Source: Tulasnella sp. 424 (lineage: Eukaryota; Basidiomycota; Agaricomycetes; Cantharellales; Tulasnellaceae). From it: a stretch of DNA of 64,000 nucleotides. Below the pieces are notes generated by a model. The model ran no database searches and was not told the DNA's origin. It was given only the letters and a program-made list of their open reading frames with translations. This document shows positions 12,202 through 24,310 of the stretch, in pieces (the first letter of the stretch is position 1; each line of letters starts with the position of its first letter). The stretch covers positions 119,178 to 183,177 of the forward strand of contig WSUB01000080.1 of the NCBI GenBank assembly GCA_019633425.1. Reading direction: 5' to 3'. Made by a program: the position numbers and the translations under genes.

Positions 12202-15200
12202 TCATATTTCCTCCTCGTCCTCTAGATCTTCCTCTTCTTCAGATTCCGGATCTAAGAGTTCCCCCTCATCGACGCCTCCAGTAGCTCCATTCGTCTTTCC
12301 CCCGTTCCGACCCTCCTGTTTGCGATACAAGTCTGCCAACATGTCCGGGCCCGTCGCGTCCTCGATCGACTTGTCTTCACGCATACGGATAAAGCGGGGA
12401 AAGCGGATACTAGCGATCAGGGACCCCGGAATTGAGATGAGTGTGATCGAGGTCTCAGGGAAAACTCAAAGCTCAGAAGGCAGTACGTACCTAAGGCCTC
12501 GCTGGTCTGAGATGAGCCCAAGCGCAGCTACTGAGCGCGGGCTGATCGTTATGTCTGCACCTTGAAGTTCCCATACTTCTGATGGTTTGAAGTAAACTGA
12601 TGGCCGTAGGTCTGCGCGTGCGAAGTGGTGGGTCGAGTTCACACAAGTCAGCTGAAACGCAATGCCAGAAGGGTGGTGAAACGACGGACGTACCGCCATA
12701 ATCCACCTGAATCCCAGGGAATGGTTGTTTCGAGCACATGTCAGAGTCTAGCTTGTATTTGTCCGCCATTGCCTAAGAGTTCAAGGTCCGATTAGCCACC
12801 CCCGACGAGGGTTCAGGGCCACAAGGAGGCAAACGCACCTGGTAAAAGGCATCCGTAAAGCCTGACATGCACTAATCGTACACAGAAAAGCGAGAGTCAT
12901 GAGTACCATGCCGCTAGCAATAATAGTAGCTACATACTAACCTTGCACACCGCAACCAAGCAATCCCGCTTTGGGTCAAAAATCGCTAGTAGGACGGGGC
13001 TCCACCATTTGTTCTTCCTCCCCAGTCCATGCCAACCTCCGACAGGAACAAGGTCGAAGGAATCTCCCAGACCTTGAACGTAGTCCTTTTTCAATTTTAG
13101 CCATGCCGACGTTCGCTTGTCTGCCAACATAAACGTCAGACATGGAGTTTGCCAAGGTATCTAGGTTGGGGATTGGCCTGACCTGGTTCGTATGTTGCAG
13201 GTAAAGGCTTTCTCCGAGTCGCTTTCTTTTTCTCTTTCTTCGGCGAGCCGGTGGCGGTATCTTCCATAGCAACATCGTCGCCGTCGCCTTCATCAACAAC
13301 CTCGACAACCTCTCCACTATCAAGGAGCTTTGCAGAAGCTATCAGAGCGCGCCCCAAGAATCAACGGCCAAATATCACCTTGATCATCAAGCCCTCCGAT
13401 TTACTCTCCACGGCCCGCTGAAAGAACTCCTCCACAACCTCTCTGCCGGCATCGCCCTCGCAGCTCTCGACGTGATCAAGGCGAGCTGTGTACTTGTCTT
13501 CTGGAATGTACGGTGGGAACTTGGTCCGTAACAAGTCTCGCCGCGTACGAAATGGCTCGCTGAGAAGGATCTAACGGGGGATCCAATAAGCAATCGAATG
13601 GTATGCCAAGCGTCACAAGTGTAGGATATTGCTCACCTGGTCGTTGAAATACATGAGATCAAATACAAACACGCAAACCACGACCTTGACGTCGCGCAGG
13701 TTGACGTCCTTCTTGGGTCGATTGGATAACTCCTGGAACGATCGCACATCCCCATTGACCGGATCCACCGCAACAATTTCGGCATCAATTATGAATGACG
13801 ATATATCTGGCGAATTTTCGAATATGCAGTCCACGAGCGAAAGGATGTCAGGATACTGGAAGCAGGAGCTCATCAGTGCCAATTCACATCTGGAATCGGG
13901 ACTTGCGTCTGCCTTACCTTCTCGGTCATATCCTCCAAATGCCGACTGAACAACTTGACCAGATGCTTGGACTCTCCGTCGCGTTTGCACGCGTGCATTT
14001 GCACCCGCTGCCCGTCGTATTTGAACTCGGCTGTGAAGGACAAGTCTCCGAGACGCTCGTAGATTTCGTCGAGAGATCGCGTAGGAGAACCCAGAGTAGG
14101 ATGCAAAGGCACCCCTACAGTGAACGAAGGGACATATAATTCAGCTAAAGGCGGAGATGGACAGGAGAAGATCAAACTTACCGACTGCCAGAGGGACTTG
14201 CTCCGCAAGATTCTCAAACCCATGGTCCAAGACTGCTTTCACTATATGTCCGTAATTTGGATGTTGAACGAACACCCTCTTCAATAAGGATTCTGCTTTC
14301 AAAAATCTCTCCTTCACTTCCTCCCTTGCGGTATCAGGCTCTGCGGTTTTCTTCTTGGTCGCTGGGAGAGGTTTGACTTTCGCCATCAACTCCGAGGAAG
14401 CGAAAAGCTCCGAGTCCGAGGGTGGCTGAGGGTACCGCGGTGATGGCGATCTTGAAAGAACCAACGCTCTCGCCAAAGCCGAAATCATCGTCGTCCTCAC
14501 TGCGCCCACACGAATATGCTGAGCCAGTGTCCGAACCAAATACCGAGATTCTTCTCCTTTTGCCGAGACGAGAAGCTTTTCCACGATAGATTGCTTCTGT
14601 TTCGCTGCGCCGTTTCCTCTTGAATACGCGATTTTCAAAAGGGAATCGTAGACGCCTTGGATGAGAAGCGGTGGGTGTGGGATGAGCGTGCGGACTGAGG
14701 ATTTCGCTTCAAACGCGGCGTCGCCTGGGTCTCCTGTGGAGTTGAACCTTTGTATACGATGGCAAAGAATTAGTGAGAAATGTCACCGAGCTAGCGAGTT
14801 AGACTAGAGGACTCACAACTTCCTCAACGCTGGACCTGACAATCCCGAAATGCTCTGTATCGCCTTCGAAATGATACTGGGTCCTATGCTCATTTCAACA
14901 GGCACATAAGCCGGCGAGATGGAGTTGGACAACAGGTACAACGTAGCCAGGAGCGACGTTGGGTCGTGCGTGATGATGAGCCGAAGGGTGTTGACGAGTG
15001 TGTTGACAAGGATGATTCGAGAGCGGGTGGAGGATAAGGTGACAAACGTGTGCGTTAGGAATGAATACGGGGCTGGTGTTGACTTTGAGGAGCCTTGAGG
15101 ATTTTTGGTTGTCGCTCCAGAGGCCGGTGCCCAGGGGCAGGTACCGACGTCGAACAGGAGTGGGTCGGAGGTCAGATCTGGATACACCACTGGTTCCTTG

Positions 15201-15757
15201 CTAGAAGCCGTTGTTGGCATGCCAAAGATCGCTTTCGGCTTAGCGGGAGAAGCCATGGGTGATGGCCGTCTCGTCGATGCCGAGGTTGACCTTGAAGTCG
15301 ATGCTAGTTTTGAATTTGAGGGTCCAGGGACTCCGTAAACCTCCTCCACTTCTTCCCCTTTCACAACGTCAGGAAACGTCCCGTACTCCTTGGCCAGCCG
15401 GATCGCCAGGGCTTCATCGTTTTCCTGTCTTCGTTCTTCCAACATTACTGGTGTTTTCGATTCGACCACGTCCATTTCTACCACCCCATCATCCCCGTCA
15501 CTCGAGCTCAAATCCAGCTCAATAACCTCGCCAGAGAAAGCCTTCCCTTTCCCTTTCGCGTCAGCCTTCATCCACTTCGGTCCTTCTTTCTGGGCTTGAG
15601 TCGAACCAGTGATCCCCGAACCTTTTGCTGGCGAAGCGAAGAAACTATCTAACCTCTGCTGCCCCGTATTCGATTTTCCGTTATTATTCCTGGATTCTGT
15701 CCTCATTCTTTTGCTCTTGGTAGGTGTAGATGATGTCGCTGGACGTTTAGGTGCCAT
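12202..15757 (-). CDS. LIG1: DNA ligase I (ATP-dependent, replicative)
   Basis: Eleven exons on the minus strand: 15757-14817, 14747-14182, 14114-13918, 13855-13637, 13570-13379, 13327-13183, 13120-12942, 12871-12839, 12772-12694, 12611-12491 and 12409-12202. All joins are in frame; product 959 aa. A PCNA-interacting box QQRLDSFF lies at residues 33-40 behind a basic N-terminus. The DNA-binding domain spans about 235-480. The adenylation motif EFKYDGQR places the catalytic lysine at 534. Later ligase motifs visible are [55 protein letters not shown] and [17 protein letters not shown]. The tail is acidic. Known role: seals nicks between Okazaki fragments and in excision repair, loaded by PCNA. 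Pieces of this gene recur, decayed, at four places among the kinase genes to the right. Confidence 0.96.
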
Positions 15758-16263
15758 TTATAAGTACCTCCCTTGAGAATCAAAAATAAGTTGCCGAAAG
15801 AGGGTTCAGACTGTGGTGTTGGCGCGTCGTTTGCATGTTCGAACACGGAGATATACGGCGACTTGCCTGCCACTCCGACGTCTCCGATATCACGTGATGT
15901 CCGGTCTGCCAGTTAGTACTCTAGCTCTCAGCGGGCCTAGCCGTGGCTGGCGTTCATGGGGCTACAGTGGTTATTGAGGCTGTGCTTCTCAAGTCCCATG
16001 CATTTCAGTTATGAATCCTGAAGTCTTCTACTGTCCGGACGACATCATTCCCCGGGGTTTAGAGGACCAAGACCAAGGTTTGTTGGATCGTATGTGGAAG
16101 GACTTCGGTGCAGCATAATCAATCAACTACTGAAGTACATGAGAAGAAGACACGATCTTTACAAAGAAACGCGGTCAGCCGTCCTCATTCGCCGACTGAC
16201 GACGAAGAGGTCCGTTGTCCAGGACTCGCCACGTGGAGGCCCGCGTCAAAGAGCCCCAAAATG
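15758..16263. other. LIG1 upstream region
   Basis: Probable promoter of LIG1 (transcribed leftward). Its first 130 bp, including CTTGAGAATC and GTGTTGGCGCGTC, recur next to a copy of the LIG1 start codon at 38724-38880. No gene is seen. Confidence 0.5.
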
Positions 16264-16546
16264 AACAGTCGCGAGTACAAAAGGTACAGCGACCGCGTGG
16301 TGGCGGGTTACCCCAGTGTCCCAGTCCAAAGACCGAGCATGTTGTAGCCCACGACGTCGGACGCACCACGACCGTCCTTGACGCCTAGACCCCCGGGAGA
16401 ATAAGGACCAGACCGAATTTATCAAGGACTACTAGGCAAGCTAGCATTACGGTCCGGTAAACGGCGGTGAAAGCCTTGTCCGGTCATTGCAGTATCTTGA
16501 GGTCAACCTAAGCCCGGGCCCGAGCATAACTGAGACAAACGCGTTG
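16264..16546 (+). repeat. Left copy of the ~280-bp sequence flanking the satellite
   Basis: Starts near AACAGTCGCGAGTACAAAAG and closely matches 17887-18168, in the same orientation. Both copies run directly into the start of a 179-bp unit. No coding potential was recognised on either strand. Confidence 0.8.
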
Positions 16547-16550
16547 TTAG

Positions 16551-17820
16551 AACTTGGACTGAATGCAGTTTAGCACCTCGGAGACTCACCCGGAAACTCG
16601 AGATGGGCCACTGGTGAGAGGTACGTCAAGATGCGGATGCATGTCCAAACAACCCATCCGTATGTCGACGACCTCCGACCAAGAATCTTAATACGGTCGG
16701 GAATGTCAAAGCGAAGGTCGCGTCGTCAGAACTTGGACCAACTGCAGTTTAGCACATCGGAGACTCACCCGGAAACTCGAGATGGGCCACTGGTGAGAGG
16801 TACGTCAAGATGCGGATGCATGTCCAAACAACCCATCCGTATGTCGACGACCTCCCACCAAGAATCTTAATACGGTCGGGAATGTCAAAGCGAAGGTCGC
16901 GTCGTCAGAACTTGGACCAACTGCAGTTTAGCACATCGGAGACTCACCCGGAAACTCGAGATGGGCCACTGGTGAGAGGTACGTCAAGATGCGGATGCAT
17001 GTCCAAACAACCCATCCGTATGTCGACGACCTCCCACCAAGAATCTTAATACGGTCGGGAATGTCAAAGCGAAGGTCGCGTCGTCAGAACTTGGACCAAC
17101 TGCAGTTTAGCACATCGGAGACTCACCCGGAAACTCGAGATGGGCCACTGGTGAGAGGTACGTCAAGATGCGGATGCATGTCCAAACAACCCATCCGTAT
17201 GTCGACGACCTCCGACCAATAATCTTAATACTGTCGGGAATGTCAAAGCGAAGGTCGCGTCGTCAGAACTTGGACCAACTGCAGTTTAGCACATCGGAGA
17301 CTCACCCGGAAACTCGAGATGGGCCACTGGTGAGAGGTACGTCAAGATGCGGATGCATGTCCAAACAACCCATCCGTATGTCGACGACCTCCCACCAAGA
17401 ATCTTAAAACGGTCGGGAAGTTAGAACTTGGACCAACTGCAGTTTAGCACCTCGGAGACTCACCTGGAAACTCAAGATGGCCCACTGGTGAGAGATACGT
17501 CAAGACGCGGATGCATGTCCAAACAACCCATCCGTATGTCGACGACCTCCCACCAAGAATCTTAAAANNNNNNNNTGAGAGGTACGTCAAGATGCGGATG
17601 CATGTCCAAACAACCCATCCGTATGTCGACGACCTCCCACCAAGAATCTTAAAACGGTCGGGAAGTTAGAACTTGGACCAACTGCAGTTTAGCACCTCGG
17701 AGACTCACCTGGAAACTCGAGATGGCCCACTGGTGAGAGATACGTCAAGACGCGGATGCATGTCCAACAACCCATCCGTATGTCGACGACCTCCCACCAA
17801 GAATCTTAAACGGTCGGGAA
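16551..17820 (+). repeat. 179-bp tandem repeat array
   Basis: The unit can be phased on AACTTGGAC, seen at 16551, 16730, 16909, 17088 and 17267 (spacing exactly 179). It recurs at 17425 and 17670 after units that lack a ~21-bp internal segment. About seven or eight units are present, the middle ones nearly identical. A unit contains ATGCGGATGCATGTCC and TATGTCGACGACCTCC. Because 179 is not a multiple of three, the 77-79-codon open frames recurring in each unit fall in successive frames and are artefacts. The array is interrupted by the assembly gap at 17568-17575. Confidence 0.95.
17568..17575. other. Assembly gap (8 N)
   Basis: Eight undetermined bases lie inside the tandem array, so the true number of units is uncertain. 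Confidence 1.
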
Positions 17821-17886
17821 TGTCAAAATGAAGGTTGGTACACGCCAAACTCGTCTGTTCACCCCGAACGAAACACGGTAGAGAAT

Positions 17887-18232
17887 TAACAGTCGCAAGT
17901 ACAAAGGTACAGCGACCGCATGGTGGCGGGTTACCCCAGTGTCCCGGTACAAGACCGAGCATGTTGTAGCCCACGACGTCGGACGCACCACAACCGTCCT
18001 TGACGCCCAGACCCCCGGGAGAATAAGCACCAGACCGAATTTACCAAGGACTACTAGGCAAGCTAGCATTACGGTCCGGCAAACGGCGGTGAAACCCTTG
18101 TCCGGTCATTGCGTTATCTTGAGAAAAGCCTAGGCCCAAGCCCGAGCATGACTGAGACACCGCGTAGTTAGAGCTTGGACTGACTACAGTTGAGCACGTT
18201 TGAGACTCACCCGGAAACTCGAGATGGGCCAC
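17887..18232 (+). repeat. Right copy of the flanking sequence plus a partial 179-bp unit
   Basis: 17887-18168 repeats 16264-16546. From 18169 it continues with about 64 bp of the start of a satellite unit (GAGCTTGGACTGACTACAG to GATGGGCCAC) and then stops matching. This fits a duplication of flank plus unit around which the array expanded. Confidence 0.8.
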
Positions 18233-19468
18233 AAGGCGCGACGTCGGTGCCAAAGACGACGCGCTTCGGACGAGGAAGACTTGGCGGATGTTGACAGCGT
18301 GCATAACTTGTGTCGGCTGAGAGTCAAGAGTCGAGCGGCGACGACGGCAGATGATGAAGGCAACGAGAGTGGCGGTAGGAGGGTGAGGAAAGGGAAGAGG
18401 GTGGAGGGGATCAAGAGTCGTTGTGTCAAGTCCAGAGACCTGCCACGTCTGGTATATATAGAGAAAGATCATGTAAACAGTGACTCTGATTCAAGCGACC
18501 GGTTGTCAGGGAGTGGTTTTCATTGAATTGGACGGTCAAGATCGAACGCCCCGTGATGTCATTTGTTTACTCTGACTCTCATTCCTTGGCACAACAATTT
18601 CTATTGCCACGGCACGAATTTTGCGACTGGTAAAACCTGGAAAGGGGATGACAGCACAAAAGAGCACAAAAGATACTGAAATTTAGAGCATCAAGGATTG
18701 CGCATGCATCCCACACGCAAGCCAAACCTCTCTATCGCTCGTCATGTGATGCGAAATATGAGGAAGTGATTAAAGAGGGGTAGATGGTGCACGAGCTGAG
18801 CGGATAAACCAGCCACGAGTTGGTATTGTGAAACGTATCGTCCAGCTCCAACAATACCTGCCTCCTACGTAGTAGAGTCGGGGTAGCTCCCGAGCGCCGA
18901 GGCTGTGGAGGTGATCGCTCTGCTGACGTAAGCAGCCCAAACATCTCGCTGGTTCGGTCATGACCCCGACTCTGACAGGTCTCCCACTCTCCCCGCTGCG
19001 CCCGACCCGAGTCCGCAAAAGGCGCTGCAGCTGGCGGAGGTGGAGCTGAAGAAGATGGAGGCGGGCCGACTCGCAGCCCTCTTCTCTTGGCTTGGAGCCC
19101 TCGGACCCCCCCCTAGGCTTGAATCCTTAAAAACCCCAGCATGTCCACACCACAAAGCACCTTGACTTGAGCCTTATAATTTTGCATTTTGCATATCTTC
19201 AAACCCCTCACCGTCAGTTCAAAACATCCAAACTCTATATTTTGCATACCGTCAACCCTCCCAACCTCTGCTTGAAGCTTCAAAACTCCCGCGCCCCACT
19301 TTATAAAGTGCAAAAGGCTCGAGTGGAACCACCACTAACTCTTCAAATTCAACCCTTGGTTCCAGATTTTGGAACGTCAAGACAGACCCAATTGGGTGAG
19401 TCGAATCCCGAAGCACTGAGGGGATATCACCGCCTGACACTGACTCTACCAGTATACCCCCAACAAGC
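18233..19468. other. Intergenic region upstream of kinase K1
   Basis: About 1.2 kb. The last 170 bp before the K1 start contain sequence shared with the 5' ends of K7, K8 and K9 (CAAAAGG-CTCGAG-like, then a Pro/Ser-rich coding-like stretch), so it probably includes the K1 5' UTR. No separate gene is supported. Confidence 0.5.
19298..19309 (+). promoter_or_regulatory. TATA-like palindrome upstream of K1
   Basis: ACTTTATAAAGT is a perfect 12-bp palindrome containing TATAAA, about 160 bp before the proposed K1 start. Assigned as a candidate core promoter by position only. Confidence 0.35.
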
Positions 19469-21183
19469 ATGACGCCAATCTTCACAGAGGGTGCCATGGA
19501 GCCCGTTCCGCAAACATCATCTGCTCCGCCCAACCTACAGCCGGCGGTTGTAACCTCAACGAGCATCGAGCCGAGCTGTCTCACAAGAATTCAAACCCCC
19601 GGAAATGTTGCCATGAATTCAACTGCGCAAACATCGTCCGCTCGGTCAAACACACTGCCGGCGGTCTCACCCTCATCACTGGATTCCGGTGCCGGTACTC
19701 CACGGGAGCTCCGTTTTTGGCCAGCAAAACGTTCGTTCCAGGGATGCATCAGCGAGCCGAAAGGAAAACCTTCCTGCTTCGGTGGTTACAGCGACGTCTG
19801 GCGGTGCAAAGTATGGTTCTCCACGCCCTCGGATGCGCTTCCAGAAGAGGTGAGCCCGTCGACCTTTTCATGGCTTTCATATACAAACTTGGCCTCGCGC
19901 GTACCAGGTCGCCGTAAAGGTCCTCAGATCTGCCTGGGTGGATGAACGGAGTAGCACCGCCGCAAGAGAACGGCATATGCAGGTATGTCTTTATCACAAA
20001 ATGGTTTCAAACCGATTCGAAAAACTTATTTTATCTTCGTTTAGAGATTTCAACAGGAAGCCATAACCTGGTTCGGATTGGACCATCCAAACATCGTTCC
20101 CCTAGTGGGATGGACCTTGTTACCGAGTCTTTCGTTCATATCGCCTTGGTACAAGCAAGGGAATCTATACCGTCATCTGAATAATCTCTCTGAGACTGGG
20201 AAGGTTCGACTTGTGCGTTTAGATCATTGTTGCTGTTAAGATAGCGTGGACCCAGCGCTTACTTACGGTTGGGGGTTCTCTCCGTAGCTCCTTGGCATTG
20301 CAAAGGGGCTTGAATATCTCCACTCTTGCAGTCCACCTGTGGTCCATGGCGATCTTAAACCGGTCAGTGGCTGTTGCGCCTTAGGTTACCCCTGGGACTT
20401 ATGCAAGACACTTCACAGGAAAATATCCTGCTCTCTAACGATGGAGTACCTCTCCTGACGGACTTCGGCCTCTCAAAAATCCTCGGAGAAGAAGGAATGT
20501 ATCCATATTTCCATGGCCTCGGAGGAAGTCCGCCGTGGATGGCTCCAGAGAGCATGATGGGGGAGTCTAGATCATGCCAGAGCGACACGTATAGCTTTGG
20601 AAGTGTGGCCTTTAAAGTGAATACTTCTTCTTCCATTTGAGTTTCCTCCCTATTTCCTTTCCGGTGCACTGAATCTAGGACGCATCGGTTCCTCTAGGTT
20701 ATAACTGGGATTGCGCCACACGCTGGACTAAGCCTCGGTCAAATTACGCTCAAGGTTTGCAACGACAAGGACCCAAAGGACCCCGTCGACGACTGGAGCA
20801 AATACCCTCAGCTTCAAGGACCTGTAAAAGCTCTCTTGAAGGAGGTTTGGGCCCGGTCACCAAACGCGAGGCCTTCCATGTCAACAGTCGTCCGGCGGTT
20901 AACGGTCATTCTCGAATCCTACGAATCGGGAATTCCTGACGTCTACAGTAGGCCAGAAACGAAGAAGAGCTCGAAATTGACCCGGCTCTTGGTCCTCGCC
21001 GTCATTTTCCTTGGGATTGCGCTTTGCAAGTGGGCGACTCAGAAACAGCACTTCTCTGCCGCTTCTGCTACCACTGCACCGTCGGACGAGGCCCCAACCT
21101 TTCTTTCATTTATCTGTTATCTACAAGTGACGCGCCTAGTGCGTTTTCCTCTTACCGCTCTTCGCGACTCTTTCACGCTGTGA
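19469..21183 (+). CDS. TKL-like protein kinase K1, long type with C-terminal membrane segment
   Basis: Exons: 19469-19849, 19908-19982, 20045-20212, 20288-20362, 20419-20616 and 20698-21183; 460 aa, all introns phase 0. Residues 1-100 are a Ser/Pro/Thr-rich linker with two copies of a Q-T-S-S-A motif. The kinase domain has GGYSDVWRC (glycine loop), VAVKV (Lys 131), FQQEA (Glu 157 of helix C), HGDLKPEN (Asp 230), DFGLSK (Asp 248) and WMAPE. A hydrophobic segment LLVLAVIFLGIALC (about 395-409) follows the domain, and this copy adds a further 50-residue tail. All catalytic residues are present. The catalytic loop is HGD, not HRD. The start is uncertain, because an ATG in MEPVPQ nine codons later is also possible. 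It is the first of the array, and its substrate is unknown. Confidence 0.85.
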
Positions 21184-22528
21184 TATTTTCTCCTTGTGTA
21201 ATGTATCCATACCAGTTGTACATTTGGTCGTTATACTGGATTATTTCAGCAAGATTATGTAAGTCGGATCCGCGGAGGATGGAGATGGCAAAGAAGATAT
21301 GTAATACGAGTATGATTTTGCTTGTATAATTTGTACGCATCCGAATCCTCTGAAGAGCAAAGAGATCGCATGGTCCGAAGTAAAGAGTCTGTGCAAGGGG
21401 GCAAATAGTGCGCGCGATGATATCATGGTTTGACACTGCACTGGACAACACCACGTTGTAGTTTAGATCGACCCGTCGTCGGATAGCTCCTTTGGTCGTC
21501 ACGGTGCTTCACATCGCATCCAAGCCACCGAGCATTGCGTCTGCCCGCGTGGACAACTCCAATATAGATAAGACTTGATTCTTGATTGGTCGCAGCTGCT
21601 GATTGGCGCTCTGAGGCGATACACGTAGTGCAGCGCTGAATAATGACTTATCTCCGGCCCTCAGCTGCTCCCGGGTTTTATCAATCCGCCTTGATCAATG
21701 AATCAAGAAGCACGGCTGTGTGCTTGGGCGATCAAGTCGCCTTTGGAAGTGATGGCTGTAGCGGGCGGCGCGATCCCTTTTGGGACAGGACCCTCCGCTT
21801 ACAGTGCTTTGCCCCAACTACCTTTGCAAACCTGAAGGGGGTATACTAGGGCAGATATTCGATTCTCCTTCCTATCTCAGACAGAAGCAAATGGTGTCAA
21901 ATGGGACGATAGTAGCGATCTCCGAAGGGGTCTGCCGGACGAGAGGCTACGAATGGAACAGCTTACCCCCGCCAAACAACAGCGGTAAATCGCGAGATGA
22001 TCTTACAACCGCCCGACTAAAGCTTGTTGCCCCAGATTTCAATGACGTTGTGGGCTTCCCATACAAGCTCGACTGTGGCGAACACGAACCGTGAGATAGT
22101 ATGCGGTCCCGCGATTGAGCACAGGCTCCGTGGCTTTACCCCTGACACATGTTTGCAGCGTGTTTTCAGCCGACGCGTGCGCCTCCCGAACCCCGACTCA
22201 TGTGAAGGAGCATCCGAATCCGAAAGAATTGGCGCATAGAGCGCTTTCTCCTAGATTCTTTTGGTATCTGACCCTTCTCGTCTCTGACACCGCTCTCTGG
22301 CGCCAATCCATGTAGCTGGATGTATATATGCATTCTGACAGTAACATACGCTGTGCTGCTCACCATCGATACCACCTCCTCTCTAATCTCCCCTGGATAC
22401 CCACTGCAGAACTCACTGCACCCGTAAGATTCTTTTACACGAGTGTATATCTTCGCGAATTACCCTGACCTTGTCTTCGTACGCCGCTAGTCGCTGGTCG
22501 ACGGTAGCAATCCCCTCACGTACTAATC
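21184..22528. other. Spacer between K1 and K2
   Basis: About 1.35 kb. The last 200 bp resemble the regions upstream of K4 and K6. No gene is supported elsewhere in it. Confidence 0.5.
22321..22330 (+). promoter_or_regulatory. TATA-like element upstream of K2
   Basis: TGTATATATG lies about 200 bp before the K2 ATG, at a position comparable to the TATA-like elements of K4 and K6. Confidence 0.35.
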
Positions 22529-24310
22529 ATGCCGAGGCCGCGGTTCCTCTCAAAACTCGGATCCTGGGGATCTAAGGTCAACAAATGGCGCAAGGTAAGT
22601 CCTTCATTATTGAAGTTATTGGCCATTCTGCGTAACAAGTGCCGAAGAGAATGGTTGCTCATCATTGTGCGTCTTTGATAATGTCAGGGCGTCTGTCAAC
22701 GCCTTTGCATGCAGAGGGTTGCTGAAGAGCGACTACCAACGCCGATATCATTTCAGAACGAAGTTTCGCCAGAGGAGGCTCCAGCAGGGCAGCGCCCCGA
22801 CAACGAGCACCAACCTTCGAACTCGTCCCGCCCTCCAAACGGAGGCTATCCGAGCTCATCCTTTTCCTCGCCGCAGATAACATCCCCTGAGCCAACTGTG
22901 GACGTCCCAGCGGGAGATTCCCAAGCGGTGGCAGTTGCAGCAAACAAAACCCTCAAGCCGACCACCGCCACCGCAAGCCACCCCTCGGCGCTAGACCTTA
23001 CAAACGGCGCCACGAGCTCATGTCCGCAAACACCGTCCGCTTGGTCCGATCTACCGAGTCCCCCCATCTCATCACTGGATTCTAATGCCAATACTCGACC
23101 TGTGGAGTACGGTTTCTGGCCGACGAAGCCTTCCTTGCTTGGATGCATCGCCGAAGGAGAGCCTGTCTGTGGTGGTGCTTTCAGTAGCGTCTGGCGCTGC
23201 AGAATTAGTTTCTGCACTCCATCAGAAGCACTTCCAACCGAGGTGAGCTGCGTTTAATGTCAGAGGTTCCCGAACGGACTGTATGAGCTTAACCCAAATC
23301 TCTAGGTCGCCGTAAAGGTTCCTCGACCGTTCTTACTGGATAAAGCCGATGACACATCGCAAAATGAGTGTTTGCTACAGGTGCGACTTTTTCATCCTTA
23401 TAGTTATAGCAAAGTTATTCAAGATATTTGTTTGTTCAGCGATTCCAACAAGAGGGGATGACTTGGTTTGGACTACTCGACCACCCGAATATCGTTCCCC
23501 TTATTGGGTGGACGTTGACTCCGAAACTCTCATTCATATCCCCTTGGTACAGGCGAGGAAACCTTGCCCACTACTTGAAGATTAAGAAGATTTCTAGGAC
23601 GGAACAGCTGCAACTTGTACGCTGGATGCATTGTCGTCGTTGCCGTTATTTGATCTGACGCTCGCTTTTTTCCTCCTCCGTAGCTACTTGACATCGCAAA
23701 GGGACTTGAGTATCTTCACTCGCGCAGTCCACCTGTAGTGCATGGGGATCTCAAACCTGTTAGTAGTTTCTTCCTCGTCCAAGTATGAAGGTCACTAAAA
23801 GTACTTATAGGATAACGTCCTTCTGTCCGACGAAGGAGAAGCTCTCCTAACAGACTTCGGCCTTTCTACAATAATGGGTCAAGAGTCGATGTACTCTCCC
23901 TCTCATCACCGGGGAGGAAGCGTTCCGTGGATGTCGCCCGAACAAATGTCCGAAGAATCGAAGTCCTGCCAAAGCGACGTCTATAGCTTTGGGAGTCTCG
24001 CATTCGCGGTAAGTTTAGGTATCTCACTCGCATTTTGCAACGCTGACACACGATGTGCCGGTCATTCTGCGTTTAGGTCCTGACGGGGAAAACACCGCAT
24101 CATGGGTTAACTTCTGGTCAAATCATCTGTCAAGTCTGCCATCCCATTAACCCGAGGGATCCTGTCAAAAACTGGAGCAACTTTCCTAGACTCCGGGGCT
24201 CGGTTGGGGATCTCCTCAGGGACTGCTGGTCCCGTTCGCCAGCTGCCCGACCGCCCATGTCAGAGGTTGTTCGACGGTTAAATACCCTCCTCGAATCATG
24301 CGAGACGTAG
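22529..24310 (+). CDS. TKL-like protein kinase K2, short type without membrane segment
   Basis: Exons: 22529-22594, 22715-23242, 23306-23380, 23440-23616, 23684-23758, 23811-24008 and 24077-24310; 450 aa. The first exon encodes a basic, amphipathic-looking start (MPRPRFLSKLGSWGSK). A Pro/Ser-rich linker follows to residue 160. The kinase domain has GGAFSSVWRC, VAVKV (Lys 202), FQQEG (Glu 228), HGDLKPDN (Asp 304), DFGLST (Asp 322) and WMSPEQ. The fourth exon is 59 codons against 56 in the long type, a subtype marker. The protein stops at LNTLLESCET with no hydrophobic tail. The region equivalent to an intron in K4 and K6 is read through here because no GT donor is present. Probably an active cytosolic or peripherally bound kinase. 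Confidence 0.85.

Noticed and set aside
16631..17407. Repeated 77-79-codon open frames in the satellite
   Set aside because: They recur every 179 bp in successive frames and simply reflect the repeat unit; no start context, motif or frame conservation supports a protein.
16551..17820. CRISPR-like array
   Set aside because: Units are contiguous 179-bp tandem copies without alternating spacers, in a eukaryotic genome.
16264..18232. LTR retrotransposon interpretation of the two flanking direct repeats
   Set aside because: Only satellite units lie between them, with no primer-binding site, polypurine tract or gag-pol coding seen, and the right copy extends into a satellite unit.
18200..18526. 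108-codon plus-strand frame
   Set aside because: It starts inside the partial satellite unit and is Arg/Ser low-complexity; no paralogue or splice context.
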